Below are positions 1 through 8,407 of a stretch of DNA of 64,000 bases, piece after piece. Under the pieces are notes generated by a model that saw only the letters and a list, made by a program, of their open reading frames with translations, was not told the DNA's origin and did no database searches. This DNA comes from Caldora sp965222765 (GTDB lineage Bacteria > Cyanobacteriota > Cyanobacteriia > Cyanobacteriales > Coleofasciculaceae), in the NCBI GenBank assembly GCA_965222765.1, contig CBDCVG010000104.1:1-64000 (forward strand), given 5' to 3'. A program made the position numbers and the translations under genes. Every line of letters starts with the position of its first letter. Position 1 is the stretch's first letter.

Positions 1-1
1 T

Positions 2-568
2 CGTTGGGTAGAATGCTTATTAGATGGGGCTTTTAGCATCGGTCGCGTCACCGATGGCGATCTCGCTCGAGATAACAACAACCCCACGCAACCGACAACT
101 ACCCCCTACGCCAAACTCAGTGGATTTTTACTACGATCCAGTGTCGTATCTGGTTGGCCACACCTAATCATTGATGCTTATCATCAAGCGATCAATAACA
201 CAAACCCTGTTCCCACTGGAATAACAAAGCTAAATATGCTGCGTATGGATCACCTCTCTCCAAATATCTTGCTTTGCTTATTCGACGGTGAGGTAGAAAC
301 GGTAGACTTTCACCTGAAACCAGAAGCCATGCACTTCGGTGTGGATGCGCCCACCAACGGTACCATCCCCAATTCTAAGAGGTTGCGCAATTCCAGCACC
401 GTGCCAATTCCCTGGAAAAACAATGATAGTGGTACATCAGGAACGATCAATATTCAAGAACTTGCCAACAGCATGCAACAAGCTTTGGGAGGTAGTTTTA
501 CCTCGGCACAATTTGCCTTGCAAATGATTGAAGGGGTACAAAAAGTGAGGTTTGTCAAAGGTGGTTAG
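2..568 (+). CDS. Unidentified protein, 3' end only (5' end outside window)
   Basis: The frame is open from the first bases of the window to the TAG at 566-568, giving about 188 C-terminal residues; an internal ATG at 236 is unlikely to be the true start because the reading frame upstream is equally protein-like. Visible phrases are LLDGAFSIGR, GFLLRSSVVSGWPHL, LRMDHLSPNILLCLFDG and MHFGVD. They recall conserved stretches near the C-terminus of large uncharacterised bacterial proteins, but I cannot name a family. No membrane segment or signal peptide is visible. The function is unknown. The gene is followed, tail to tail, by the brnTA relic on the other strand. Confidence 0.6.
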   Translation, partial: RWVECLLDGAFSIGRVTDGDLARDNNNPTQPTTTPYAKLSGFLLRSSVVSGWPHLIIDAYHQAINNTNPVPTGITKLNMLRMDHLSPNILLCLFDGEVETVDFHLKPEAMHFGVDAPTNGTIPNSKRLRNSSTVPIPWKNNDSGTSGTINIQELANSMQQALGGSFTSAQFALQMIEGVQKVRFVKGG

Positions 569-592
569 TATCTGCGATCGCAGGTACTAAGC

Positions 593-799
593 TTAGATTA
601 CCTGTTTACGTTTGCTTACAACACAATCTTGAAGGTATAAAATGATTAATTATTGGCAAGAAATTCCTTTTTCTTGAGCCATTGCCTCAAAATATTCAAT
701 TACGTCTATCCCTCAAGGTAAAGTTACCTGTTGCTTCAATTGTTTGGCAAAGGGATTAGGGCGGCTTTTCATTGTAGAAAGATCATACTCCTCTTTCAT
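593..799 (-). pseudogene. brnA: brnA antitoxin relic with two in-frame stops
   Basis: Reading the minus strand from the ATG at 799 gives KEEYDLSTMKSRPNPFAKQL, then QVTLP, a TGA stop (713-715), GIDVIEYFEAMAQEKGISCQ, a TAA stop (650-652), and LIILYLQDCVVSKRKQVI before the final stop. This matches the BrnA plan of a KxNPxAKxLK start, a ribbon-helix-helix core and an LINLYLRDC-type end. BrnA is the DNA-binding antitoxin that represses the brnTA operon and neutralises BrnT. Two nonsense codons make it non-functional. It starts 4 bases after the recovered brnT stop, as in an intact operon. Confidence 0.75.
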
Positions 800-803
800 G
801 GCT

Positions 804-1081
804 TTATCCTTGATAATATTTTCTTGCGTTTTTAGTTGCTTTTCTTGCTGAAATTATTCTAATTACCGATTCTTGCTCTCGGTAACAATGAGTAATATTC
901 GCATTTTAGAGCTTCTACCAAGCAGTAAAAATCTGTCTTCTACGTCGGAATGATCTTCATCCCAAAACTGTATGGCGTTATCGTCGTAGAAAACAGATTT
1001 TGCCTCCTCAAACGAGATACTATGCTTTTTTTTATTTATGCTATTTTTTTCATTATCCCACTCAAAAACTAATCGATTCAT
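804..1081 (-). pseudogene. brnT: brnT toxin relic with frameshift
   Basis: The 72-residue open part begins MNRLVFEWDNEKN and contains KKHSISFEEAKSVFYDDNA and the GRSSK element, all typical of the BrnT ribonuclease toxin (a RelE-like fold of about 90 residues). It stops early after VTESKNR. One frame over, the missing C-terminus IRIISARKATKNARKYYQG follows at once and ends at 804-806. A single lost base near 860 therefore broke the gene. BrnT inhibits translation by cutting RNA. With brnA also broken, the module looks dead rather than toxic. Confidence 0.8.
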
Positions 1082-1235
1082 ACTTACATTTTTTGCCTAG
1101 CTCCTCAACGCCAACAAGCTCGACACCATATTCTGACGCCAACTTCTGACATTCCTCTTCAGCTTCATCGTGGTTGCTAGCTGCTACAGATTCACTGTCA
1201 AAAATAACCAACAACTGATTAGTAAGAAAGCTCAA
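1062..1235 (-). CDS. Possible small protein between the terpenoid synthase and brnT
   Basis: A frame of 57 codons reads SFLTNQLLVIFDSESVAAS and then ECQKLASEYGVELVGVEELGKK. A TTG at 1235 overlaps the TGA of the preceding synthase gene (TTGA), and the frame ends 20 bases inside brnT, so the spacing looks operon-like. There is no ATG and no clear ribosome-binding site. It is an acidic, mostly helical peptide that I do not recognise. It may be a real coupled small gene or the tail of something larger that has decayed. Confidence 0.3.
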   Translation of the reverse strand: MSFLTNQLLVIFDSESVAASNHDEAEEECQKLASEYGVELVGVEELGKKCKYESISF

Positions 1236-2053
1236 CCTTTACCGTTAGTCACTCGCTCAATCAAAGCCACAACAGCAGAACGGGTGAGTTTCTCTTGACC
1301 ATTATCTAAAACATCAAGAGTCGCATGAGCCAAAGTCAGCGGAATTTGGCAAAAGCCTAAAGCTGGTCCATTGGGTAGAGCTTTGGTATAGGCATCAGCC
1401 AGAGCTAGATTCCGACGAGCATAAGTTTGCATATCATCTTCAGTCCAGCCATTGGGGAAGAAATCAACTCCCCTTACTCGGTCTTCCTTGTAGTTTCGTA
1501 AAATGTTGACAGCCTGTAAGCCTCTGCCAAAACCAACGGCATGAAGACGGTTAGTCTGGGTACCATCATACCAAGCCCACAAGTCAGAAAGTAACAAACC
1601 TACTGCACCTGCGACTCCAAACGTATAACGATTTAAATCAGCTTCCGTATAAATTTCCCAGTTATGCTCAGCCCAGTAAGCCATTCTATCTGCCATTGCC
1701 GCTGTAGCATCCCAAATCCGAGGTGCAATGGTCTCAGGTGCTAATTTTGCCCATTCTCCCACTCTAAGGGTTACTTCTGCTAGCCGACTTTCCTGCCTAC
1801 CAAATCCTACGAATAGTTCATCAAGGGTAAAACCCTCAACCGCAGCCTGTAAGGTTGTACTAATTGTGCGCAACAGTTTTGCCTTCGCAAAGTTATCCAG
1901 TTCCGGATGATCTTCAATTTCGTCAATGGCACGCATACAAAGATAGGCTGATGCCACCGCTTCCTTTAGTCTTGGAGGTAAACGATTGATAGGGATATAA
2001 AAAGTCCGACTAGTTTCTTTAAGAATCTCTAATGCATCTTTACAGACATTCAT
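1232..2053 (-). CDS. Squalene/phytoene synthase family protein
   Basis: A 273-residue protein of the head-to-head prenyl synthase family, which condenses two isoprenyl diphosphates (farnesyl or geranylgeranyl) into squalene or phytoene. The first aspartate-rich motif is DEIEDHPE near residue 64, and the second is NILRNYKEDRVRG near residue 185; both bind Mg2+-diphosphate. The length fits bacterial CrtB, HpnC and HpnD proteins rather than the longer eukaryote-like squalene synthases. No C-terminal membrane anchor is visible. No carotenoid or hopanoid genes flank it, so the substrate cannot be assigned. The ATG at 2053 is followed directly by family-like sequence. Confidence 0.8.
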   Translation of the reverse strand: MNVCKDALEILKETSRTFYIPINRLPPRLKEAVASAYLCMRAIDEIEDHPELDNFAKAKLLRTISTTLQAAVEGFTLDELFVGFGRQESRLAEVTLRVGEWAKLAPETIAPRIWDATAAMADRMAYWAEHNWEIYTEADLNRYTFGVAGAVGLLLSDLWAWYDGTQTNRLHAVGFGRGLQAVNILRNYKEDRVRGVDFFPNGWTEDDMQTYARRNLALADAYTKALPNGPALGFCQIPLTLAHATLDVLDNGQEKLTRSAVVALIERVTNGKG

Positions 2054-2411
2054 CTATTCAGCTCCTCACACAAATTCGTTTTATAGCATACATTTCCCCA
2101 CCCAATAAGACTCCATCTGGAGAAATAGCCTATCTACCCATTCAGACCAATGAGAATTGCTAAAGTTTCATCAAACCATAGGCAATAGTCAATGCTATAC
2201 CAGCAGTAATCAATTGAGTTTTTGTCGCTGTCGGTTTGATGATGAGATTCTAAAGCCTATACACAGTACAATAGTACTAATGGTTGATTAAGAAGCTAAA
2301 CCACATTTAAATTACCTAATCTAACAGCTAAAACTATTGCCTAGCTTGAAATACTTAGGAAAATTTAGATGTGGAAAAGCTTACTCGTTCTTAGAATTGA
2401 CTTCTAAACAA
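2054..2411. other. Intergenic region between synthase and murA
   Basis: No convincing gene is seen in these 358 bases. The minus strand has a short frame ending QLITAGIALTIAYGLMKL at about 2160, which looks like a membrane segment, but it has no start codon before an upstream stop and I do not call it. The region probably holds the promoter of the synthase gene and the 3' untranslated region of murA. Confidence 0.4.
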
Positions 2412-3845
2412 TTACTGCGGCGTTACAGTTATTTTACTTTTAGCCGTAGAGGTTTCCTTTTTAGCCGTAGAGGTTTCCTCTGGTTCTGTATCATCCTTTA
2501 CTCGCTTTAGATTAGCTCCCAAGTTCCGCAACTTCTCCTCCAGATTTTCGTAACCTCGGTCTAAATGATGCAATCCCTTAATGATAGTTTTCCCTTCTGC
2601 TGCTAACCCTGCTAGTACTAAGGCAGCCGATGCTCGTAAATCTGTTGCCATGACAGGGGCTCCAGATAACATTGGCACTCCTCGGACAATCGCATTATTT
2701 CCTTTGACACGAATATCTGCACCCATGCGATTGAGCTCTGCAACATGACGCATTCGGTTCTCAAATACTGTTTCGGTAATTACGCTATCTCCTTCACTTA
2801 AAGTTAACAACGCCATAAACGGTGCTTGCATATCAGTGGGAAACCCTGGAAAAGGCAAAGTTTCAATATCTGTTGCCTGTATTGTATCAGGAACAATCCG
2901 CAATCGATTGGTTCCCTCCATAATCACCTTAGAACCAATTTCTCGCAGCTTGGCAATAACAGCACTAAGATGATCTGGTATTACTGGGGAAAGGATAATT
3001 TCTGAGTTGGTAATGGCACCAGCAATTAATAGTGTCCCTGCCTCAATTCGATCAGGAATGATTGAGTATTCCACAGAATGTAAGCTAGGAACACCGGAAA
3101 TAACGATTGTGTTGGTCCCAGCACCACGAATTTTGGCTCCCATGGCTCGACAGAAGTTGGCCAAATCTGCTACTTCTGGCTCCTGAGCCGCATTTTCAAT
3201 TATTGTTTCTCCTTCTGCTAGCGTTGCTGCCATCATTAGGGTTTCTGTGGCACCGACACTCGGATAATCTAGGTAGATTTTTGCTCCCTTCAACTTTTTG
3301 CTACCACTCCCACTAACATAGGCATGAACCATACCATGTTCTATATGCACATGGGCTCCCATAGCTTGTAAACCACGAACGTGGAGATCTACGGGTCTAG
3401 CACCAATTGCACAGCCTCCCGGTAGGGGTATTCGTACAACTCCCAACCTCGCTAGTATTGGACCAATCGCAAAAAAGCTGGCTCGTAGCTGGCTAACTAA
3501 TTCGTAGGGTGCACTCGAGTGTCCAATATGGCTGGCATTGAGGTCCAATGTATCGCCATTTCTTTCTAGCTTCACACCCAGAGCACAGAGAATTTGGCTC
3601 ATCTTCCGGATGTCTACTAGGGAAGGGACATTGTGCAGTCGGCAATCTTGAGGGCAAAGTAAAGCTCCTGCCATAATTGCCAATGCAGAGTTTTTGGCTC
3701 CGCTAATTTTTACTTGTCCACTCAGGGAAGCTTTGCCCCAAATCTGTAAAACGGATTGGTCTTCCTTGGGCAGAGAGTCAGTGTCTTTCAGGATCAGAGA
3801 GTGATTAATGGGTCTAACCTCCAGAATCAGCGAAATACTTTGCAT
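2412..3845 (-). CDS. murA: UDP-N-acetylglucosamine 1-carboxyvinyltransferase
   Basis: MurA transfers enolpyruvate from phosphoenolpyruvate to UDP-GlcNAc, the first committed step of peptidoglycan synthesis in the cytoplasm. The EPSP-synthase-type double domain is complete. SGAKNSALAIMAGALL (about residue 48) holds the UDP-GlcNAc-binding Lys-Asn pair, and GGCAIGARPVDLH holds the catalytic Cys that fosfomycin modifies. At 477 residues it is longer than the usual 420-440. The extra length is a leader of about 35 residues and a Thr/Lys-rich tail containing two copies of ETSTAKK, encoded by a 21-base tandem duplication (2440-2479). The core appears functional. Confidence 0.95.
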   Translation of the reverse strand: MQSISLILEVRPINHSLILKDTDSLPKEDQSVLQIWGKASLSGQVKISGAKNSALAIMAGALLCPQDCRLHNVPSLVDIRKMSQILCALGVKLERNGDTLDLNASHIGHSSAPYELVSQLRASFFAIGPILARLGVVRIPLPGGCAIGARPVDLHVRGLQAMGAHVHIEHGMVHAYVSGSGSKKLKGAKIYLDYPSVGATETLMMAATLAEGETIIENAAQEPEVADLANFCRAMGAKIRGAGTNTIVISGVPSLHSVEYSIIPDRIEAGTLLIAGAITNSEIILSPVIPDHLSAVIAKLREIGSKVIMEGTNRLRIVPDTIQATDIETLPFPGFPTDMQAPFMALLTLSEGDSVITETVFENRMRHVAELNRMGADIRVKGNNAIVRGVPMLSGAPVMATDLRASAALVLAGLAAEGKTIIKGLHHLDRGYENLEEKLRNLGANLKRVKDDTEPEETSTAKKETSTAKSKITVTPQ

Positions 3846-4028
3846 TTTTTAAAATTTGCTACTGATTCTACCTGAAAGATTGTAAATGTCTAGATTTGTA
3901 ATCAAGATGATTGGCGTGACAATTCATTATTATACCTTGTTTGAGTTGATATATCCCGATGAGATGAGTTGACGAATCTCATCAATTGCTGCATGATGAT
4001 AAACTGCAAAGGAAATTAACTTGCACCA

Positions 4029-4112
4029 GCGGAACTGGCGGAATTGGTAGACGCGCTAGATTCAGGTTCTAGTGTTCGCAAGGACTTCCGGGTTCAAGTC
4101 CCGGGTTCCGCA
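4029..4112 (+). tRNA. tRNA-Leu (anticodon CAG)
   Basis: The acceptor stem GCGGAAC pairs with GTTCCGC at the 3' end, followed by the discriminator A. The anticodon stem CTAGA/TCTAG encloses the loop TTCAGGT, so the anticodon is CAG. A long variable arm (TGTTCGCAAGGACT) marks a class II tRNA, and the T loop is TTCAAGT. The length is 84 bases and CCA is not encoded. It lies 52 bases upstream of the rRNA methyltransferase gene and on the same strand. Confidence 0.96.
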
Positions 4113-4163
4113 TACCAATTTTGGATTTTGGATTCGCCGCCGATTCTAAAAGCTAAAATTGTT

Positions 4164-4955
4164 ATGCTCACAAGTATCCAGAACCCTCTGATCAAACAAA
4201 TTAGGAAGCTGCACAAAGTCAAGGGAAGACGGGAGCAGCATTTATTCTTGCTGGAGGGTACGCACCTTTTGCAAGAGGCTTGTGCAGTGGGTTACCCTCT
4301 AGTAACACTTTGCTATACAGCAGAGTGGCAGGAACGTCATCAGCAACTGTGTCACGATGCCACTAGCCAGTGTCAACAGGCGGAATTAGTGAGTCAATCG
4401 GTACTAAAAGCGATCGCAACTACAGTTCAACCTGATGGCGTTGTGGCAACAGCGAAGCGAACTATAATTTCCCCCAATTGTTCTGTGCCCCTATCTCTCG
4501 GTTTAGCTCTAGAGAATGTACAAGATCCAGGTAATTTGGGAACGATCATTCGGACTGCTGCAGCTGCTGGTGCTGAGGGTTTGTGGCTGAGTAAGGATAG
4601 TGTAGACTTAGATAATCCGAAAGTGTTGAGGGCATCAGCGGGTCAGTGGTTCAGGTTACCTATGATCGTGAGTAACGATTTGAAAGATGTAGTTTGCCAG
4701 TTTCAAGCTCAAGGGCTACAGGTTGTGGCAACTGTGCCTGATGCTACTATGAGCTACTGGGAACTCAACTTGCAATATCCCACGTTGATTATGCTGGGTA
4801 ATGAAGCGGCGGGTTTGAAAGCTGAGTTGGCTGCCTTAGCAAATAAACAAGTGAAAATTCCCCTCATGCCAGGAGTAGAATCTTTGAATGTAGCGATCGC
4901 TGCTGCCTTAATTTTGTATGAAGCTCAACGCCAACGTCTAGTCAGCAATGGTTAA
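4164..4955 (+). CDS. TrmH/SpoU-family RNA 2'-O-methyltransferase
   Basis: This enzyme of 263 residues would transfer a methyl group from S-adenosylmethionine to a ribose 2'-OH, most likely in 23S rRNA (RlmB/TsnR-like). The N-terminal substrate-binding domain has RREQHLFLLEGTHLL. The SPOUT knot motifs follow: ALENVQDPGNLGTIIRTA (motif 1), MLGNEAAGL (motif 2) and IPLMPGVESLNVAIAAALI (motif 3). The frame stays open back to 4044, but that would overlap the tRNA, so the ATG at 4164 is the start. The last 4 bases overlap a convergent small gene. Confidence 0.9.
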   Translation: MLTSIQNPLIKQIRKLHKVKGRREQHLFLLEGTHLLQEACAVGYPLVTLCYTAEWQERHQQLCHDATSQCQQAELVSQSVLKAIATTVQPDGVVATAKRTIISPNCSVPLSLGLALENVQDPGNLGTIIRTAAAAGAEGLWLSKDSVDLDNPKVLRASAGQWFRLPMIVSNDLKDVVCQFQAQGLQVVATVPDATMSYWELNLQYPTLIMLGNEAAGLKAELAALANKQVKIPLMPGVESLNVAIAAALILYEAQRQRLVSNG

Positions 4956-5158
4956 ATATCGCCAAGAAATTCATCAAGTTCAGCAGCAGCTTCTTCTAGG
5001 AGTTTTGCCTCAGTTGAGATTTCGACGGATGACTTGTCTGATTGGTGTGGCTCGGATTCAGCAGTTTGACTGGATGGTGTCAAAATATCTTGTAGTTCCT
5101 CGAGTGATTCCGCAAACTCTCTGGAGGCAGCAATTCTTTTTTCCTGATGCTCATGCAT
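4952..5158 (-). CDS. Small acidic helical protein, function unknown
   Basis: A 68-residue protein starting MHEHQEKRIAASREF. It is rich in Glu, Ala and Ser and predicted to be mostly helical. A ribosome-binding site, AGGAG, lies about 11 bases before the ATG on the minus strand, which favours this frame over the opposite-strand reading that fills the same bases. The ASREFAESLEELQ segment resembles small conserved cyanobacterial hypothetical proteins, but I cannot name a family. It is convergent with the methyltransferase gene. Confidence 0.5.
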   Translation of the reverse strand: MHEHQEKRIAASREFAESLEELQDILTPSSQTAESEPHQSDKSSVEISTEAKLLEEAAAELDEFLGDI

Positions 5159-5456
5159 GATGTTTGATCTCCTCGCCTATTACTTCTCCTTGGGGAATAC
5201 ACAATATAAGATTTCTACAATACAACGGAGCCCTCAGGAAATTTTCGATTGGTTAATCGCTAATGGCTAATCGCTATTAGCCTGAAATCTGACGTCTGGT
5301 CACCGTGAGATAAGCCTACTCTTCCAAAACCTCTGTCTTTAGTTGTTTTCCCTGACTGACAACAGATGCTCAAGAGAATTATGGTAAAAACTTGCGCTCA
5401 TTGATCAGTCAAGTTGAAAATAAGGAGGGCAATACAGATTGAGTAGGGAGATAGAT

Positions 5457-6890
5457 GTGAGTGAAGTATTTGATTACGATTTGGTGATTATCGGTGCTGG
5501 TGTGGGTGGACATGGTGCTGCCTTACATGCAGTTAGCTGTGGATTAAAAACGGCTATTATTGAGGCTGCTGAGATGGGCGGAACCTGTGTCAATCGAGGC
5601 TGTATCCCTTCAAAAGCCTTATTAGCTGCATCGGGTAAGGTAAGGGAACTGCACAACGCTCACCACCTCAAGTCTTTGGGAATCCAAGTGGGAGGGGTTG
5701 CATTTGACAGAGAAGTGATTGCTAATCACGCTAGCAATCTGGTTGCCAAGATTCGCGGAGACCTCACTAATAGCCTTAAACGCCTGGGTGTTGATATAAT
5801 TGAGGGTTGGGGCAGAATTGCCGGCTCACAAAAAGTAGCAATTGCTACAAAAAGTGGCGAAAAAATTCTCTCTGCCAAAGATATTATTCTGTCTACTGGC
5901 TCAGTGCCCTTTGTCCCTCCAGGAATTACTATTGACGGCAAAACTGTCTTTACTAGTGATGATGCCTTGAAATTAGACTGGTTGCCGGATTGGGTAGCAG
6001 TTATTGGCAGTGGTTATATTGGTTTAGAGTTTGCCGATATTTATACGGCTTTGGGTAGTGAAATTACCATGATTGAGGCTCTAGATCACCTGATGCCAAC
6101 CTTCGATCCAGATATTGCTAAACTGGCAACAAGGATTCTCATTAATCCCAGAGACATTGAAACGAAGGTAGGGATGCTGGCGATAAAAGTTACCCCTGGT
6201 TCACCAGTAGTAATTGAACTAGCCGACGCCAAAACTAAAGAAATAGTAGATGTACTGGAAGTAGATGCCTGCTTGGTAGCAACTGGTAGAATTCCTGCAA
6301 CCAAGGATGTGGGACTAGATGCTGTCGGTGTAGAAACAAATCGGCGAGGCTTTATTACTGTAGATGACACGATGAAAGTGTTATCACAAGGAGAGTCAGT
6401 ACCTCACCTGTGGGCAATTGGCGATGCTACGGGTGAAATGATGCTAGCCCATGCGGCATCGGCTCAAGGTATTACCGCAGTGGAAAATATTTGTGGGCGT
6501 CACCGTACCGTAGACTATCGGAGTATTCCTGCTGCGGCGTTTACCCATCCAGAAATCAGCTATGTGGGCTTAACAGAACCACAGGCGAAGGAATTTGGAG
6601 CACAAGAAGGATTTGAAGTAGCCTCTGTACGATCTTACTTTAAAGGCAATTCTAAAGCGATCGCGGAAGGGGAAGCAGATGGTATAGCTAAGGTAATTTA
6701 CCGCAAGGATACGGGAGAAGTTCTTGGTGTCCACATCCTCGGTATCCACGCTTCTGATTTAATTCATGAGGCATCTGTGGCAGTAGCTAATCGTCAGTCA
6801 GTTAATACCCTGGGCTATTTAGTTCATGCGCATCCCACTCTATCAGAAGTATTGGACGAAGCTTACAAACGAGCCATGACCATCGGCTGA
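5457..6890 (+). CDS. lpdA: Dihydrolipoamide dehydrogenase (E3)
   Basis: E3 is the flavoprotein that reoxidises lipoyl groups of the pyruvate dehydrogenase and glycine cleavage complexes and passes electrons to NAD+. The FAD-binding motif is LVIIGAGVGGHGA, and the redox disulphide lies in GGTCVNRGCIPSK. The NAD-binding fold GSGYIGLEFADIY, the second FAD motif ATGEMMLAHAAS and the catalytic HAHPTLSEVLDEA are all present. Two starts are possible. GTG at 5457, preceded by GGGAG, gives MSEVFDYD, which matches cyanobacterial homologues. An in-frame TTG at 5439 has a strong AAGGAGG in front of it and would add six residues. I prefer 5457. Confidence 0.93.
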   Translation: MSEVFDYDLVIIGAGVGGHGAALHAVSCGLKTAIIEAAEMGGTCVNRGCIPSKALLAASGKVRELHNAHHLKSLGIQVGGVAFDREVIANHASNLVAKIRGDLTNSLKRLGVDIIEGWGRIAGSQKVAIATKSGEKILSAKDIILSTGSVPFVPPGITIDGKTVFTSDDALKLDWLPDWVAVIGSGYIGLEFADIYTALGSEITMIEALDHLMPTFDPDIAKLATRILINPRDIETKVGMLAIKVTPGSPVVIELADAKTKEIVDVLEVDACLVATGRIPATKDVGLDAVGVETNRRGFITVDDTMKVLSQGESVPHLWAIGDATGEMMLAHAASAQGITAVENICGRHRTVDYRSIPAAAFTHPEISYVGLTEPQAKEFGAQEGFEVASVRSYFKGNSKAIAEGEADGIAKVIYRKDTGEVLGVHILGIHASDLIHEASVAVANRQSVNTLGYLVHAHPTLSEVLDEAYKRAMTIG

Positions 6891-6957
6891 CAACTATTGT
6901 CGAATAACTGGGTAGGCACAAATATAGCAATTATCTGTTAACTATATTGCCGTAAGT

Positions 6958-6987
6958 CCCCCGCTTACCCGCTAGGGAAGCGGTGGG
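6958..6987 (+). repeat. Left-end hairpin of the TnpB element
   Basis: CCC-CCGCTT-(A)-CCC-GCTA-GGG-AAGCGG-(T)-GGG folds into a single stem with one bulged base on each side. It is the kind of subterminal palindrome recognised by TnpA-type transposases. Confidence 0.7.
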
Positions 6988-7109
6988 GTATAAGGCGGTA
7001 AAAATGTTTGCGTCCTGGAAGGACAGCGAATATTTTGACAATCCTTGAAGATTGTTGTTACTACAAATAGTATATAGTAATAACAGGTCGATATTTAGGA
7101 GTAGTAACG

Positions 7110-8321
7110 GTGAAAAGACAAGCTGTAAAAGTTAGGTTGTACCCCACAGAACAACAAAAACAAATACTTGCACAACATTTTGGTTGTGCCCGTTGGTGGT
7201 GGAATCACGGGCTAAATCAATGTATTGAAACCTACAAAGCAACTGGCAAAGGCTTGTCTCAATCTGCACTCAATTCCATGTTACCAGCACTCAAAAAAGA
7301 TCCAGAGCTTGAATGGTTGGGAGAGTGTTACTCACAGGTCTTACAGTCTGTAAGCCTCAATCTTAGTCGTGCCTATCAAAACTTTTTTGAAGGTAGAGCA
7401 AAATATCCGAAGTTCAAATCCTATCGTCACCGCCAATCAATCCAGTATCCGCAAAAGGTAAAACAGGTTAATGATTGCTTGAAGTTTCCAGGGCTTGTTG
7501 GGGTAGTAAAAGCCAAAATACACCGACCCCTTGATGGAAAAATTAAAACAGTCACGGTTAGCAAGTGTCCATCGGGTAAATATTATGCTTCTGTGCTGAT
7601 GGAGTACGACGGAGATAACCCAAAACCAGATACTGATGGTAAAGTTGTGGGTATTGATTTAGGAATCAAGCATTTTGCTATTACCTATGATGGTGACAAG
7701 ACTTCTAAATACGTCAATCCTAAACACCTGTACAACTATCAAAAAAGATTAGCTGTAAAGCAACGGATTGCAGCCCGCAAACAAAAAGGGAGCAACCGCA
7801 AACATAAAGCTAACAAGATTGTAGCTAGGGTATACGAACGAGTAAGCAATGTCCGCCAAGACTACTTACACAAGTTGTCTAGAAAGATAGTTGATAACAA
7901 TCAAGTTGTGGTAGTTGAAAACCTAAATGTCAAGGGCATGGTTCCTAACCATAAACTAGCTGCATCTATATCTGATACCTCCTGGGGAACCTTTGTAAAT
8001 TTCCTCTCCTATAAATTAGAAAAAGAGGGGAAAGTATTGATAGAAGTAGATAGATGGTTCCCCAGTTCCAAGCTTTGCTCTAACTGCCATTATCAAATAG
8101 GTGATTTACCCTTAGAGGTTAGGGTTTGGACTTGCCCAAGTTGCGGAACCCATCATGATCGGGATGGTAACGCAGCGCAGAATATAAGGGCTGAAGGTAT
8201 TAGAATGTTGTCCTCCTCTGGAACGGGGGAGGCTAACGCCAGTGGAGAGGATGTAAGACCAACTCGCGGACGTAAATCCAAGATGCGGCAATCTTTTGTG
8301 AAGCTGGAAGCCCACACCTAA
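7110..8321 (+). CDS. tnpB: RNA-guided nuclease TnpB
   Basis: TnpB is the compact RuvC-type nuclease of IS200/IS605 transposons and the ancestor of Cas12; it cuts DNA guided by RNA from the element's right end. The 403-residue protein is complete. The N-terminal helix-turn-helix region opens KRQAVKVRLYPTEQQK, and the RuvC catalytic residues are Asp in GIDLGIKHFA (about 183), Glu in VVVENLNVKGM (about 269) and Asp in HHDRDGNAAQNI (about 352). The zinc finger is CSNC...CPSC. Translation starts at GTG 7110 after GGAG at 7100. All catalytic residues are intact, so it may be active. The C-terminal tail after the zinc finger is Ser/Gly-rich, as in relatives. Confidence 0.92.
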   Translation: MKRQAVKVRLYPTEQQKQILAQHFGCARWWWNHGLNQCIETYKATGKGLSQSALNSMLPALKKDPELEWLGECYSQVLQSVSLNLSRAYQNFFEGRAKYPKFKSYRHRQSIQYPQKVKQVNDCLKFPGLVGVVKAKIHRPLDGKIKTVTVSKCPSGKYYASVLMEYDGDNPKPDTDGKVVGIDLGIKHFAITYDGDKTSKYVNPKHLYNYQKRLAVKQRIAARKQKGSNRKHKANKIVARVYERVSNVRQDYLHKLSRKIVDNNQVVVVENLNVKGMVPNHKLAASISDTSWGTFVNFLSYKLEKEGKVLIEVDRWFPSSKLCSNCHYQIGDLPLEVRVWTCPSCGTHHDRDGNAAQNIRAEGIRMLSSSGTGEANASGEDVRPTRGRKSKMRQSFVKLEAHT

Positions 8322-8338
8322 TCCGTAGGATAGGTGTG
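8313..8338 (+). repeat. Right-end hairpin of the TnpB element
   Basis: CACACCT-(A)-ATCC-GTA-GGAT-AGGTGTG forms an 11-bp stem with one bulged A and a GTA loop. It includes the tnpB stop codon (8319-8321). In this family such a structure is part of the right end and of the 3' part of the omega RNA. Confidence 0.65.
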
Positions 8339-8350
8339 TGGTAGTTCACA

Positions 8351-8404
8351 TCAAATAACAAACAACCAATAACCAACAACCAATAACCAACAACTAATAA
8401 TTAA
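8351..8404. repeat. Short AACAACCAATA-type tandem repeat
   Basis: Imperfect copies of AAYAACCAACAACC run from the element's right end up to the trpC start. The motif is the same heptad family (TTGTTGG on the other strand) that is expanded inside the gene at 24039-26390. No ribosome-binding site for trpC is visible in it. Confidence 0.6.
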
Positions 8405-8407
8405 TTG

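Larger units (their letters stand above)
6950..8350 (+). mobile_element. IS200/IS605-group element with solo tnpB (IS1341-like)
   Basis: A single tnpB gene is bracketed by imperfect palindromes and no tnpA is present, the usual makeup of an IS1341-type element mobilised in trans. The left hairpin is at 6958-6987: CCCCCGCTT and CCC pair with GGG, AAGCGG and GGGG around a GCTA loop. The right hairpin, at 8313-8338, overlaps the tnpB stop codon. In this family the region around the 3' end of tnpB encodes the guide (omega) RNA. The outer limits are estimates, because these elements make no target duplication. The right end lies about 58 bases before trpC. Confidence 0.75.

Noticed and set aside
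4044..4163. Extended start for the rRNA methyltransferase
   Set aside because: It would be read through the tRNA-Leu gene; homologues begin at the ATG at 4164.
4948..5160. Plus-strand 70-residue frame
   Set aside because: It covers the same bases as the minus-strand small acidic protein, which has a ribosome-binding site and balanced composition; the plus frame has neither.
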